A stretch of DNA of 64,000 bases from an uncultured Duncaniella sp. (GCA_910589485.1 CAJUSW010000006.1:1-64000); one strand, 5' to 3'; shown: positions 32,415 to 42,195, counted from the first letter of the stretch. Notes: generated from the sequence alone by a model not told the origin. A program made the numbers and translations.

Positions 32415-33701
32415 CTATTCTTTCTCCTCGGGCACCGATTCTATACGCACCAGGTCGAGGCGGGTAGCCGAGCGCTCCTTGATGGTGAACATGAGATCGT
32501 CGATCGTGACGGTCTCGCCTTGAGCGGGGAGAGTGCCTGTCTCATGTATGATATAGCCCGCAAGGGTCTGGTACTCATCATCCTCAGGGATGTCGAGGCG
32601 GTACTGGTCGCGCAGGGTGCGCACCTCGATGCGTCCGGAGAATTCATACACGCCGGGAGCCACCTCGTTGGCTGTGATGCCGTTCATGTCGTGCTCGTCC
32701 TGGATGTCGCCGAATATCTCCTCCACCAGGTCCTCGAGGGTGACGAGGCCGGCGGTACCGCCAAACTCATCGACCACCACGGCCATGGAGCGCTTTTCGC
32801 TGAGCAGACGGCGCATCATGGTGTTGGCCAGGAGCGTCTCGGGAGCGTAGAGCACCTCTTTTATATGCTCCTTCCAGTCGCTTGCGGGATCGAACAGCTC
32901 CGACACGTGCACATAGCCCACCACATTGTCGATATCGCCCTGATAAACCAGGATCTTGCTGCGACCCGAGGAGGTGAACAGGTCGGAGAGCTCCTCGCGG
33001 GTAGTGTCGTCGAGGTCGATGGCCACCAACTCGTTGCGTGGTGCCATGCAGTCGCGCAGCTGGGTCGACGAGAAGTCGAGCGCGTTGTGGAATATCTTCA
33101 CCTCGTTTTCCACCTCGGTTTCGGCCGGATTGTCCAGGTCGTCGATCTTATTCTCGAGATAGTCGTTGAGGTCGGAGATGGAGATCACGCCCAGCCCGGT
33201 ATCCTCGGCCTTGAGTCCGGCAAGGCGCATCAGCACCTTGGATAGCCACGATGTGAATGTGGCGATAGGGTAGAGGATCAGGTAGAAGAAGAATATAGGC
33301 AGGGCAAATACCTTGAGCATCGTGTAGGGGTTGATGCGGAATATCGACTTGGGTATGAACTCGCCTGTGAAGAGTATCACGAGGGTGGAGATGATGGTCT
33401 GGAGCAGAAGTATCACCGCCTGGTTGGACGATACATGCTCGGCTATCCACGGCTCGAGCAGTATGGCGGCGCCCATACCGTAGATCACAAGCACGATGTT
33501 GTTGCCCACGAGGATGGTGGAGATGAAGAAGTCCTGGTGCTTGTAGTATCGGGTGATGATGTTGTTGATGAATCCGCCGCGCGAGGCGTCAAGACCTATG
33601 CGCACACGGTCGGAGGTGATGAATGCCATCTCTACGCCCGAAAAGAATCCTGAGAGTATGAGCGAAACTATAGTGAGGAGTATCCAGAAAGTCAGATCCA
33701 T
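32415..33701 (-). CDS. CNNM/CorC-HlyC family protein with CBS domains
   Basis: 428 residues. An N-terminal membrane domain with about four helices (FWILLTIVSLILSGFFSGVE; FALPIFFFYLILYPIATF) is followed by a paired CBS module (LRDCMAPRNELVAIDLDD.. and MAVVVDEFGGTAGLVTLEDL, then EEIFGDIQDEHD) and a C-terminal CorC/HlyC FAD-binding-like domain. The family is linked to Mg/Co efflux; in Flavobacteria a related protein, GldE, is tied to gliding. The hemolysin label is historical. It ends the coaX-OMP-lptC-CNNM operon. Confidence 0.92.
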   Translation of the reverse strand: MDLTFWILLTIVSLILSGFFSGVEMAFITSDRVRIGLDASRGGFINNIITRYYKHQDFFISTILVGNNIVLVIYGMGAAILLEPWIAEHVSSNQAVILLLQTIISTLVILFTGEFIPKSIFRINPYTMLKVFALPIFFFYLILYPIATFTSWLSKVLMRLAGLKAEDTGLGVISISDLNDYLENKIDDLDNPAETEVENEVKIFHNALDFSSTQLRDCMAPRNELVAIDLDDTTREELSDLFTSSGRSKILVYQGDIDNVVGYVHVSELFDPASDWKEHIKEVLYAPETLLANTMMRRLLSEKRSMAVVVDEFGGTAGLVTLEDLVEEIFGDIQDEHDMNGITANEVAPGVYEFSGRIEVRTLRDQYRLDIPEDDEYQTLAGYIIHETGTLPAQGETVTIDDLMFTIKERSATRLDLVRIESVPEEKE

Positions 33702-33734
33702 AATGCTTGATAGATGATATTGGGGGCGGTGTTG

Positions 33735-34394
33735 TCACTCCGGCATCTCGCCGGCGGCCGCCGAGTATCCGCCATGGCTCGTCGAGTCGGCCGGGGCTAC
33801 GCTGTCAGTTCTGGCCGGGGTCTCGCCACGCTTGCTCTTGAACTCCGAGGCGGGGAATATGCCCGAGACCTTGCGTATGCTGTACTGCGTCATCTGCTCG
33901 TTGGACTCGAAACCGTACCCCTCGAGCACGCGGTCGGTGCGCTCGATGTGGATAAACGAGTCGGAGTAGAGCTTGTGGCTTCGCTGATCCCAATACAGTT
34001 GCTGGGTGAGGAACTTCTCGTTCATCACATTGCTGATATTGACGTTGCCGTCGAGGCGCCACAGCTGCTTGCGCTTGTAGTATATCGCCGAGTCGGCATC
34101 CACGGTGGCCTCGGTGCGGAAAAAGTTGTCAAACTTCACCAGGTTCAGCCCGTCGGGGAAACGCCAGTAAGGCTCCTCCACCTCGTCATACATATACCAC
34201 ACCGGAGTATTGATCTTGTATCGGGTCACGCCCGAGTCCGAGATCAGGGTCTCCACGTCGCGTGTCATCATCGTGGGCACATCGCCGGCCATCACTTCAG
34301 CTGTCTCGATATTGGAATCGTCCTTGCACGATGTGGCCACGGTGGCCCATATCGAGGCCACCGTTACTGCCGCAATGAAGGGCAGTGATCGCAT
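33735..34394 (-). CDS. lptC: LPS export protein LptC, lipoprotein type
   Basis: 219 residues. Periplasmic bridge protein of the Lpt system that hands LPS from the LptBFG extractor to LptA. The N-terminus MRSLPFIAAVTVASIWATVA then TSC is a lipobox, so it is a lipoprotein rather than TM-anchored as in E. coli. Beta-jellyroll repeats include TRYKINTPVWYMYDE, YWRFPDGLNLVKFDN, and LDGNVNISNVMNEKFLTQQL. ATG 34394 gives a normal signal peptide; the eight upstream codons are probably untranslated. A Ser/Pro-rich tail follows the fold. Confidence 0.88.
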   Translation of the reverse strand: MRSLPFIAAVTVASIWATVATSCKDDSNIETAEVMAGDVPTMMTRDVETLISDSGVTRYKINTPVWYMYDEVEEPYWRFPDGLNLVKFDNFFRTEATVDADSAIYYKRKQLWRLDGNVNISNVMNEKFLTQQLYWDQRSHKLYSDSFIHIERTDRVLEGYGFESNEQMTQYSIRKVSGIFPASEFKSKRGETPARTDSVAPADSTSHGGYSAAAGEMPE

Positions 34395-34428
34395 ATTTCC
34401 ATTTTTTGCCACAGGCAAGTGATATCGG

Positions 34429-35676
34429 TTAGCGGAGCTTGTTGCGGAAGAACCAGGTGTTGTTGAAGTTTACGCCAAGAGTGATGTTGAAGTACTTCTC
34501 CTTGAGCAGGGGATTGGGGGTAGCCTGACGCTGGCGGAACTCAAATCCAAGATTGATCATGGTCTTGAACGAGTGGGCCGGGAATCCGAAACCACACGAT
34601 ATGCCATAGTCGCGCACATGATTGTCGCCCACCATTATATAGTCGCGGTTATAGTACGCGCCGGCGCGATAGCTCATTCGCTTGAAGTAGCTTCCGCGCG
34701 GATCGGGGATATAACTCGCGCCCATGGCCACTTTCCAGCGGTCGTCGATGCGTGTGGCCGAGAAATTCTCTATCTGGGCATACTTGGCATCCTTCCAGGG
34801 CTGATAGGTGAAGTCCACCTCGGCATGCAGGCGCTGGTTCCAGTCCCATGCGAGACCTACGCCCCACGACGAGGGCAACGAGAACTTATCGCGCAGTTTC
34901 ACTATGCCGGGGGCGATAGTGTCGGGCGTAGCCGTGCTGCTCTGCAGATATTTCACCACATAGGTCTTTCCGAGGAGGCTCTTGCCGGGCTCGAAAGTCA
35001 CACCCATGGTCACGGAGTTCTTATGCGATATATTATAGGTGTACTGTGCGCCGAATCTCAGGTGATAGTCCTGTATCTCCATCATCTGCTCAAACACCGC
35101 GCTTATGCCCGACGAGGTTGTGGCATACACATCGTTGCAGATGTTGCCGAAGAGGTAGCTGATGTTGACACCGGCCGAAAATCCCTTGAACGGAGTGATA
35201 CCCGCACCCAGATACAGCTGGTTGATGCCTCCCGCGCCCTGATGGCTGGAATATCCGTTGTCGAGCGACGAGCCGAACGAATAGCCCACCGATGAGAACG
35301 GTACGAGACCCGCGCTCACGCCGATGGTCTTGCTCACGGGGAAGAGCATGGTCACATAATCGATACCGCCGCCCCAGTCGCGCTGTTTGCCCGAGGCATC
35401 CTGGCGCCAGTAGAGCGACACATCCACACCCATGTCGAAAAGGAATGTCATGGAGTCGACCGAGGCATACGATGCCGGGTTCATGACATTGATCTGCCGG
35501 CCCGAGTGCATGGCATATCCGGTGCCGCCCATCTGCCGCTGGGTGGAGGTGGCGTTGTCGCCGAGGGTACCGTAGCCGAATTTCGAGTAGGGGCTCGTCT
35601 CCTGAGCCACGGCGGGGATCCCTATCAGCGCGCTCAAGGCGCAGAGTAGAGTGATTGTAGTCCTAAAGAGTTTCAT
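34429..35676 (-). CDS. Outer-membrane beta-barrel protein (unnamed family)
   Basis: 415 residues with signal peptide (LLCALSALIGIPAVAQ) and a porin-like sequence resembling FadL/PorV-type barrels: PYSKFGYGTLGDNATSTQRQ, QINVMNPASYASVDSMTFLF, and many aromatic-alternating strands to a C-terminal NTWFFRNKLR. Homologues usually lie between coaX and lptC in Bacteroidales. The substrate is unknown. The start overlaps the coaX stop by 14 bases, indicating translational coupling. Confidence 0.82.
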   Translation of the reverse strand: MKLFRTTITLLCALSALIGIPAVAQETSPYSKFGYGTLGDNATSTQRQMGGTGYAMHSGRQINVMNPASYASVDSMTFLFDMGVDVSLYWRQDASGKQRDWGGGIDYVTMLFPVSKTIGVSAGLVPFSSVGYSFGSSLDNGYSSHQGAGGINQLYLGAGITPFKGFSAGVNISYLFGNICNDVYATTSSGISAVFEQMMEIQDYHLRFGAQYTYNISHKNSVTMGVTFEPGKSLLGKTYVVKYLQSSTATPDTIAPGIVKLRDKFSLPSSWGVGLAWDWNQRLHAEVDFTYQPWKDAKYAQIENFSATRIDDRWKVAMGASYIPDPRGSYFKRMSYRAGAYYNRDYIMVGDNHVRDYGISCGFGFPAHSFKTMINLGFEFRQRQATPNPLLKEKYFNITLGVNFNNTWFFRNKLR

Positions 35677-36403
35677 TGTAAAGCAATATACGGTTTAGAC
35701 CTTTGCTCACCAGGTGCTCGTCGACACGGGCGTCAAAGTCGCACACTGAGGCAAGATGGTGTCCGCAGCCTCCGCCCAGCACCACGACTGTCTCGCGCGG
35801 CAAGCGGCTACGGTAATAATGAATAGAAGCGAGCACCGAGTGCACCGCGCCGAGGGCTATCGCCTCGCGGGTGTCGCGCCCGAAAAGTTCGGAACACAGC
35901 GACGGCATATTCTCGGGAAACGGCACGAGGGGTAGCCTTGCCGTGAATTCATGCAGGGCGCGCAATTCCATGGATATTCCCGGGGCTATGTTGCCCCCGT
36001 GATACACACCGTCGGCATCGACATAATCATATGTCACAGCCGTCCCGGCATCCACCACAAGGATAGGGTGGCCCGCATAGTCGTTCCATGCACCCACGGC
36101 GGCAGCCACGCGGTCGGCTCCCAGCGTCGAGGGGGTGCGGTAATCAACCTTGATGGGCACAGGCGTATCGGGATGAAGCCTGAGGGGCATCGGTGAGATG
36201 TGGCGCAGGTGCCGGATTATGTCGACATCCTCGCGCGTCACCGAGCAATAGATCGATCCGGCCAACTGGCGACCGGCTACAAACTCACTGACCCTCTGAG
36301 GGTTCAGAGCAGGTTCCATGCGGAAGTCCTCAAGCTCGGAATCGTTCCAGAGGGCTATCTTTGCCTCGGTGTTGCCTTGGTCGATAGTCAGATAGTGGGC
36401 CAC
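35663..36403 (-). CDS. coaX: Type III pantothenate kinase
   Basis: 246 residues. Phosphorylates pantothenate in the first step of CoA synthesis. An ASKHA fold with the N-terminal phosphate loop TIDQGNTEAKIALW, the second Gly/Asp motif VVDAGTAVTYDYVD, and NIAPGISMELRAL. Type III kinases are insensitive to CoA feedback. First gene of the operon, with minus-strand promoter TACTTTTG at 36424-36431. Confidence 0.93.
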   Translation of the reverse strand: MAHYLTIDQGNTEAKIALWNDSELEDFRMEPALNPQRVSEFVAGRQLAGSIYCSVTREDVDIIRHLRHISPMPLRLHPDTPVPIKVDYRTPSTLGADRVAAAVGAWNDYAGHPILVVDAGTAVTYDYVDADGVYHGGNIAPGISMELRALHEFTARLPLVPFPENMPSLCSELFGRDTREAIALGAVHSVLASIHYYRSRLPRETVVVLGGGCGHHLASVCDFDARVDEHLVSKGLNRILLYNETL

Positions 36404-36423
36404 GATATGGGTGTTTTGACCTG

Positions 36424-36431
36424 CAAAAGTA
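36424..36431 (-). promoter_or_regulatory. coaX operon promoter, -7 element
   Basis: CAAAAGTA on the plus strand is TACTTTTG on the minus strand, 21 bases before the coaX ATG. Confidence 0.66.
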
Positions 36432-36540
36432 GTAATAACTTGTGAATATTCAGTATAATTCAGGATTTTTAATAAATGTATAAATGTATCCTATGGTCCT
36501 GAATCCTCCCTGCCATTCACCTCCCCGGCAGGCCTGGCGA

Positions 36541-36915
36541 TCACTTGCGTTTCTTCTCGGTACCCTTCCTGCTCTCGCGGGGTATCATGATCGAGGTGTA
36601 TATGGTGAGCAGTCCGCCGGCGAGCGTGAACGCTATCCAGTCATTTCCTCCCGCCTGGGGCAGAAACAGGAACACTGCTCCCGCCACGAATATCAGGGCG
36701 GTCCATATCTCCATCCTCAGCAGTCGTCTCAGCCTGAGGGGCGCATTGGGCGGCACCGTCGACATGAACTTGCCTATGAGTATCATGGCGGCTCCCGCGC
36801 CGTAGATCCATGCCGTGAGCTGACGGCTCAGGTGGAAAAACGGCAGTGCGGCTGCCGAGAGTATCACTATAAGCCCCAGCATGCTCAGCAGGGCCGATAT
36901 ATTGTTGCGTTGCAT
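36541..36915 (-). CDS. Small membrane protein of unknown function
   Basis: 124 residues with about four hydrophobic helices (ISALLSMLGLIVILSAAALP; AWIYGAGAAMILIGKFM; IWTALIFVAGAVFLFL; WIAFTLAGGLLTIYTSIMI) and a basic C-terminus (RESRKGTEKKRK). ATG 36915 is preferred because the upstream extension overlaps the DivIC gene. It is the second gene of a DivIC operon. No function is assigned. Confidence 0.72.
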   Translation of the reverse strand: MQRNNISALLSMLGLIVILSAAALPFFHLSRQLTAWIYGAGAAMILIGKFMSTVPPNAPLRLRRLLRMEIWTALIFVAGAVFLFLPQAGGNDWIAFTLAGGLLTIYTSIMIPRESRKGTEKKRK

Positions 36916-36943
36916 ATGTGTTTGTGGGTGTTTTGCTTGATGG

Positions 36944-37234
36944 TTATTTGAATATGTACACATCCTCGTCGGGATGCTGCATGTGGTGCTGTTCGCGCAC
37001 TATACGCTCCATCGTCTCGCGGTCGTTGCGGAGCGAGTTGTTCAGGCTACGGTAGTATTCGAGCGTGTCGGTGGCATCCTCTATCTGGGCCTTGAGCTCG
37101 TCGATGCGGCGTTCCTGATCGATGGTGCGCACCAGCGAGTTCTCGTTGAAGAACAGCACCAGCGCCAGCACCACGAGTGCGGCAAGTAGAGTGAAGGAGA
37201 GGTACCGTCGGCACCAGTTCATGAAATCGTTCAT
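36944..37234 (-). CDS. Septum formation initiator, DivIC/FtsB type
   Basis: 96 residues. A bitopic division protein with one transmembrane helix (FTLLAALVVLALVLFF, about 14-29) followed by a periplasmic coiled coil (IDQERRIDELKAQIEDATDT..) and the FtsB-type segment ETMERIVREQHHMQHPDED. Expected to join FtsL and FtsQ in the divisome. Minus-strand promoter TACTTTTG lies at 37260-37267. Confidence 0.88.
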   Translation of the reverse strand: MNDFMNWCRRYLSFTLLAALVVLALVLFFNENSLVRTIDQERRIDELKAQIEDATDTLEYYRSLNNSLRNDRETMERIVREQHHMQHPDEDVYIFK

Positions 37235-37259
37235 TGAGCCAGGTTATTTATATTGATTG

Positions 37260-37267
37260 CAAAAGTA
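37260..37267 (-). promoter_or_regulatory. DivIC operon promoter, -7 element
   Basis: CAAAAGTA on the plus strand reads TACTTTTG on the minus strand, 26 bases upstream of the ATG. Confidence 0.64.
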
Positions 37268-37409
37268 CGCAAAATCCCCCATCTGCCAAAATGCAATTTC
37301 TCTGCCCCCGCTGATGTGGCCCGTGACATACCGCCATATACGTGGATTACTCAGTATCAAGTAGTTAAACAAAGTTAAAAGATGATTTTTCTATTGCTTT
37401 TGTAATATG

Positions 37410-37479
37410 TTGATAATCAGCATTTTACAACGGGGGGGGTAGAAAATGAAAACGATTTTTATGAGTCTCTGATTATCAG
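37410..37479. promoter_or_regulatory. Paired palindromes and a G8 tract upstream of SusC
   Basis: TTGATAATCAG (37410-37420) and CTGATTATCAG (37469-37479) are related 11-base palindromes 59 bases apart, with a run of eight G (37432-37439) between them. They lie just upstream of the SusC promoter at 37507 and look like a two-site operator. The regulator is unknown. The rest of the 375-base gap holds nothing else recognised. Confidence 0.45.
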
Positions 37480-37506
37480 CCTATTGACATTGCATGTTAT
37501 AATCTT

Positions 37507-37514
37507 TATCTTTG
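37507..37514 (+). promoter_or_regulatory. SusC operon promoter, -7 element
   Basis: TATCTTTG lies 97 bases before the SusC ATG, with TTGACATTGC about 20 bases upstream as a -33-type sequence. Confidence 0.72.
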
Positions 37515-37610
37515 CGAGGTTATTATCAATCAAAATGAAGCCAAAAACGGTGGATCAGTGTCATTTTGAAGAGTGCAAATAGATCAATTATTACATTTTA
37601 ACACAGTGCA

Positions 37611-40600
37611 ATGAAATTAGAAAACAAGAAGTCAGCCGGTCTGTCAGGACTGGTTAAAGTCTTGGTCATTGTCGTGACGTTCGCGCTAAGCTATAGCGCC
37701 GACGCGGCAGCCCAGGACTCGAAGAACGGCAACGTCTATGGCGTGGTCGTCGATGAGGCTGAACATCTCCCCATGCCTGGTGTGACCGTTGCTGTTGTCA
37801 AGGGTGACAAGATGGTGTCAGGAGTTGCCACCAACCTCGACGGAGAATTCTCCGTAAGTGTGCCCCAAGGATGTGTGTTGAGATTCTCCTACATCGGATA
37901 TGCCACCCAGGACCTCCAGCCCGTGCGCGGTAAGTCCATGGAAGTTGTCATGGCCGAGAGTGCCGAGAAGATCCAGGAAGTAGTGGTCAACGGCTACTTC
38001 ACACGTAACCGCAACACCTACACCGGTGCCGCCAAGAGCCTCTCGGGCGACGAGCTTCTGAGCGTGTCGTCCACCAACATCCTCCAGGCTCTCAGCACCC
38101 TTGATGCGGGTCTCAACATCACCCAGAACAATGCGATGGGATCCAACCCCAACGCCATCCCCGACCTCGTGATACGAAGCACCACATCGCTCGCCACCGG
38201 CGACGAGGTGGGCCTCAACTCACCCCTCATCGTGATCGACGGTGTGGAGAGCACTCTCCAGGCCCTCTACGATATAAATATGCAGGACATCGAGCGTGTC
38301 GACATCCTCAAGGACGCATCCGCCACCGCACTCTATGGTGAGAATGCTGCCAACGGTGTCATCATCATCGAGCGCAAGCGTGTGGCACAGGCTCCCGTGA
38401 GAGTACGCTACACCTTCACCCCCGAGATGAGCTTCGCCGATCTCAGCAGTTATGATCTCTGTAACGCCGCCCAGAAACTCGAGTTCGAGCGCATGGCCGG
38501 TCTCTACACCCTTGGCAAATATCCTACTAACGGCACCTCGATGAGCCAGAGCGATATTGACAAGGTGTACTACGACAAACTCGCCCTTGTTAGCGGCGGT
38601 CGTGACATCGATTGGATCTCCAAGCCCGTGCGCAATAGTTTCTCCCACACCCACTCTCTCACTGTATCCGGACGTGGGTCGAGCCTCGACTATAGCTTCA
38701 CTGCCGATTATTCCGATATCAACGGTGTCATGAAGGACGACGGCCGTTCACGCTACGGCATGAACCTCTACCTCAGCTACCGTGTGCGCGACAAGCTCAT
38801 CGTGACCCTGCGCGCTGATCACACAAGCCTGCAGACCAACAACTCCCGTTACGGATCCTTCAGCGATTACATCACCGCCAATCCTTACGATTCCCCCTAC
38901 GACGAGTATGGCAACTTCCGTCCCAACCTGTCGTTCACCAAGAACAATCCTCTCTACGAGGCTTCTCTGAGCAGCTTCTCCAAGACTCAGACCCGCACCC
39001 AGAACGTTTCGCTTGACGTGCGTTATAACTTCAAGCCTAACCTCTACATCACCGCCCAGGGCTCATTCAGCACTTCGCGCGGCACGAGCGATGATTTCAA
39101 GTCGCCCGACTCCAACTATTTTATCAAGGAAACCCAGCTCAATCAGAAGGGTTACTACCGCGTGGGCAACCTCGGTACTGACAACTGGAGCGCCAAGGTG
39201 ATCGGTAACTGGATCCACAATTTTGACAATGACGGCACCATGTTCACCCTCAACCTCGGGTGGGAGGCCAAGCGTAACAAGACAACCTCGGGTTACCTCG
39301 TGGGTAGCGGCTTCCTCTCCGACGACCTCGCCGACATTGCCTATGCCACAAGCTACTACAATGAGCAGCTTCCCTCAGGTGGTGAGGATCTCTCCACAAG
39401 CGTGGGTGGATTTGCCGCCGCCAACTTCATTCTCAAGAACCGTTATGTGATCGACGGTAGCTACCGTCTGTCAGGCTCCTCCAAATTTGGTGCCGACAAG
39501 CGCACTGCCCCCTTCTGGTCGGCAGGTCTCGGTTACAACCTCCACAATGAGAATTTCATCAAGGATCTCGGTTTCGTCGACCTCCTCCGTGTACGCGGTA
39601 GCTACGGTTACACCGGTAGCGTGAAGTTCGACTCCTACCAGGCTATGGCCACATATTTCTACTCCACCAACTATCTCCACTACGCAGGTGTTGGTGCTGT
39701 TCCCATAGCAATGGCCAACCCCGACCTCACATGGCAGACCACCAAGAAGTTCAATATCGGTCTCACCTCATCGCTTTTTGGCGACCGCATGAACATCAAT
39801 CTTGACTACTACCGCGAGAACACCGACGATATGCTCATCGACGTGTCCCTGCCTCCCTCCTCCGGTGCTACTTCCGTAAAGAACAACTACGGACGCCAGG
39901 AGAGCAACGGTCTCGAGTTCTCTCTCTGGGGCAAGATCATCCAGACCCGTGACTGGAGCTGGAACGTCTCAATGAACGGACTCCACTCCAAGACCACCAT
40001 CAAGGAGATCTCCGATGCCCTCAAGCGCATGAACGAGGAGAACGGTAGTAAGAACACCGAGACTTCGCCCCGCCTCCAGTACCGCGAGAACGAGTCGCCC
40101 ACCGCAATCTATGCCGTGCGTTCGGCCGGCATCGATCCTGCGTCAGGTAAGGAAATATTCATCAAGGCCGACGGTTCATATACATATGAGTATGATTCAG
40201 CCGACCAGGTGGCTTGCGGTGACACCAATCCCACCCTCCAGGGCACCATCTCCTCGTTGCTCACATGGAAGAATCTATCGCTCAACCTCAACTTCTCCTA
40301 CCGTTTCGGTGGCGATATGTACAACTCCACCCGTATGGCCAAGGTTGAGAACGTAGATCCTAAGAACAACGTTGACCTCCGCGCGTTCACCGACCGCTGG
40401 AGAAAGCCCGGTGATGTAGTGTCTTACCTCGGAATCTCTACCGACGGTGGCAAGACATTCGCTTACTCCGACCGTTTTGTCGAGAAGGACAACGAGCTGT
40501 GGCTCTCATCAGTTACTCTCCAGTACAATGTGCCTCAGACATGGCTCAACAACATCGGCCTCCAGCGCATGTATGTCAGCGCAGGTGCCGAGGACCTCTT

Positions 40601-40685
40601 CCGCATCACTTCGGCCAAGTACGAGCGTGGTACCTCTTACCCCTTCAGCCGCAGTGTAAACCTCTCGGTAAGCCTTACATTCTAA
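37611..40685 (+). CDS. SusC/RagA family TonB-linked outer-membrane transporter
   Basis: 1024 residues. The signal peptide (VKVLVIVVTFALSYSADAAA) is followed by a carboxypeptidase-regulatory-like domain (about 40-120: MPGVTVAVVKGDKMVSGV, NLDGEFSVSVPQG), then a plug with SPLIVIDGVESTLQALYDIN and IERVDILKDASATALYGENA, and a barrel ending LSVSLTF with a terminal Phe. It begins a four-gene operon with SusD, DUF4843 and a PKD-like lipoprotein, a set typical of SusC systems without glycan enzymes. The ligand could be peptide or glycan. Promoter with paired palindromes upstream. Confidence 0.95.
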   Translation: MKLENKKSAGLSGLVKVLVIVVTFALSYSADAAAQDSKNGNVYGVVVDEAEHLPMPGVTVAVVKGDKMVSGVATNLDGEFSVSVPQGCVLRFSYIGYATQDLQPVRGKSMEVVMAESAEKIQEVVVNGYFTRNRNTYTGAAKSLSGDELLSVSSTNILQALSTLDAGLNITQNNAMGSNPNAIPDLVIRSTTSLATGDEVGLNSPLIVIDGVESTLQALYDINMQDIERVDILKDASATALYGENAANGVIIIERKRVAQAPVRVRYTFTPEMSFADLSSYDLCNAAQKLEFERMAGLYTLGKYPTNGTSMSQSDIDKVYYDKLALVSGGRDIDWISKPVRNSFSHTHSLTVSGRGSSLDYSFTADYSDINGVMKDDGRSRYGMNLYLSYRVRDKLIVTLRADHTSLQTNNSRYGSFSDYITANPYDSPYDEYGNFRPNLSFTKNNPLYEASLSSFSKTQTRTQNVSLDVRYNFKPNLYITAQGSFSTSRGTSDDFKSPDSNYFIKETQLNQKGYYRVGNLGTDNWSAKVIGNWIHNFDNDGTMFTLNLGWEAKRNKTTSGYLVGSGFLSDDLADIAYATSYYNEQLPSGGEDLSTSVGGFAAANFILKNRYVIDGSYRLSGSSKFGADKRTAPFWSAGLGYNLHNENFIKDLGFVDLLRVRGSYGYTGSVKFDSYQAMATYFYSTNYLHYAGVGAVPIAMANPDLTWQTTKKFNIGLTSSLFGDRMNINLDYYRENTDDMLIDVSLPPSSGATSVKNNYGRQESNGLEFSLWGKIIQTRDWSWNVSMNGLHSKTTIKEISDALKRMNEENGSKNTETSPRLQYRENESPTAIYAVRSAGIDPASGKEIFIKADGSYTYEYDSADQVACGDTNPTLQGTISSLLTWKNLSLNLNFSYRFGGDMYNSTRMAKVENVDPKNNVDLRAFTDRWRKPGDVVSYLGISTDGGKTFAYSDRFVEKDNELWLSSVTLQYNVPQTWLNNIGLQRMYVSAGAEDLFRITSAKYERGTSYPFSRSVNLSVSLTF

Positions 40686-40721
40686 TCTACTCTTCAACCC
40701 TCTCAACCGATTTACTATAAG

Positions 40722-42173
40722 ATGAAAAAAATATATATAGCACTTCTCTGTGCCATGACCCTCATGCCGGCCATGACCTCGTGCGACGACTTCCTCGATG
40801 TGCGTCCCAAGGGTGAAAAGGTCGAGGACGATCTTTTCAAGGATTCATCAGGATTCGAGGATGCGATCTACGGTGTCTATGGCTCGCTTGTCACCGAGAC
40901 TCTATACGGCCGTGATCTCCTGTGGGGACTCACCGATGTCATGGCCCAGGATCTCGACTGCGGTTCTTCCGAGCTTGTGGCTCTTGCCCAGTACCAGTAC
41001 GAATCCAACGAGAGTCTGCGTCTGCGCTTCTCCTCTCTCTGGACCGATGCCTACAAGTCCATCGGATATGCCAACAATGTGCTTCAGAATCTCGACAAGC
41101 GCACCTCCGCCGAGCTCCCTCTATACAACCTCTATCGTGGCGAGATGCTCGGAGTGCGCGCCCTCGTGCATTTCGATCTCCTGCGCATGTTTGCTCCCAC
41201 CGATCCGGCTCAGCGCGGTATCCCTTATGTGGAGACTTTCAATTTCTCGGTGAAGCCGTTCCTCACCGTAGGAGAGACCCGCGATAAGATCATCGCCGAC
41301 CTCCTTGAGGCTGAACGCCTTCTTGCAGATGATGAGAAACTGATCACCTATCCCCACAACGATACCCAGTATCTCAAGTTCAATAACTGGCGTGAGACTC
41401 ACATGAACATCTACGCTGTGCGTGGTCTTCTCGCTCGTGTCTACTGGTATTTCGGTGATATGACCAATGCCGGAATCTATGCCCGCAAGGTTATCGATTC
41501 AGGATGTTTCCCCCTTGTGGATGTAACTGAGGTGCAGAACTATCTCGCCGGTACACTGTCGCCCAAGGAGACCATCTTCGGCCTCTATGCGCCTAAGTAT
41601 CTTGATACAGCCAATTCACTCCTGTACACCTATCATTCCTACTCCTCCTATACCTGTTGGTCCGACTATTCAGGTAGCGCCAAGCTCAACCCCTGGAGTG
41701 CGATCTACAACAAGGATGTTCCCGCTACAAGCCAGGACTTCCGTCGCAATCATTTCCGCTCCGAGAACTCCATCACCAAGTGTATGAAAGTTGTGGACTA
41801 CCTTACCATCGAGAACAACAACGTCCCCTTCCGTTCTGATCTTATCTCGGGTGTCAACCTCATGCACGTGTCCGAGCTTTATCTCATCGCAGCCGAGGCT
41901 CTGTTGCAGAGCGATTATAACACTGCCGTGCAGTACTACAACTCCGAGGTTACATCCCGCGGACTCATGCCTCTTGGATCTGACGAGACTCTCACCGCCG
42001 ACCGTATCGCCAACGAGTTCCACAAGGAGCTTTATTGCGAGGGGCAGGTGTGGTTCAACATGAAGCGTCGCAACGAGGATATCCTCTCCAACCGTGAGGC
42101 TCGCGTGATCCCTGCAAGCAACGCCATCTATGTCGTGCCCGTGCCCAAGGAGGAGTTTGAGTACCGTCCGTAA
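40722..42173 (+). CDS. SusD/RagB-like outer-membrane lipoprotein
   Basis: 483 residues. The signal peptide MKKIYIALLCAMTLMPAMTS ends at lipobox Cys, followed by DDFLDVRPKGEKVEDDLF as in SusD proteins. The helical TPR-like half (NLYRGEMLGVRALVHFDLLR) and the ligand-face C-terminal half (VSELYLIAAEALLQS, ELYCEGQVWFNMKRRNED) are complete. Partner of the SusC gene 36 bases upstream. Confidence 0.94.
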   Translation: MKKIYIALLCAMTLMPAMTSCDDFLDVRPKGEKVEDDLFKDSSGFEDAIYGVYGSLVTETLYGRDLLWGLTDVMAQDLDCGSSELVALAQYQYESNESLRLRFSSLWTDAYKSIGYANNVLQNLDKRTSAELPLYNLYRGEMLGVRALVHFDLLRMFAPTDPAQRGIPYVETFNFSVKPFLTVGETRDKIIADLLEAERLLADDEKLITYPHNDTQYLKFNNWRETHMNIYAVRGLLARVYWYFGDMTNAGIYARKVIDSGCFPLVDVTEVQNYLAGTLSPKETIFGLYAPKYLDTANSLLYTYHSYSSYTCWSDYSGSAKLNPWSAIYNKDVPATSQDFRRNHFRSENSITKCMKVVDYLTIENNNVPFRSDLISGVNLMHVSELYLIAAEALLQSDYNTAVQYYNSEVTSRGLMPLGSDETLTADRIANEFHKELYCEGQVWFNMKRRNEDILSNREARVIPASNAIYVVPVPKEEFEYRP

Positions 42174-42195
42174 TTTTCTTCCCCTCACTTAAGCA

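Noticed and set aside
32415..33701. Hemolysin (toxin) annotation for the CNNM-CBS protein
   Set aside because: The domain layout is that of CorC/CNNM ion-transport-linked proteins; the haemolysin name is historical and not supported by the sequence.
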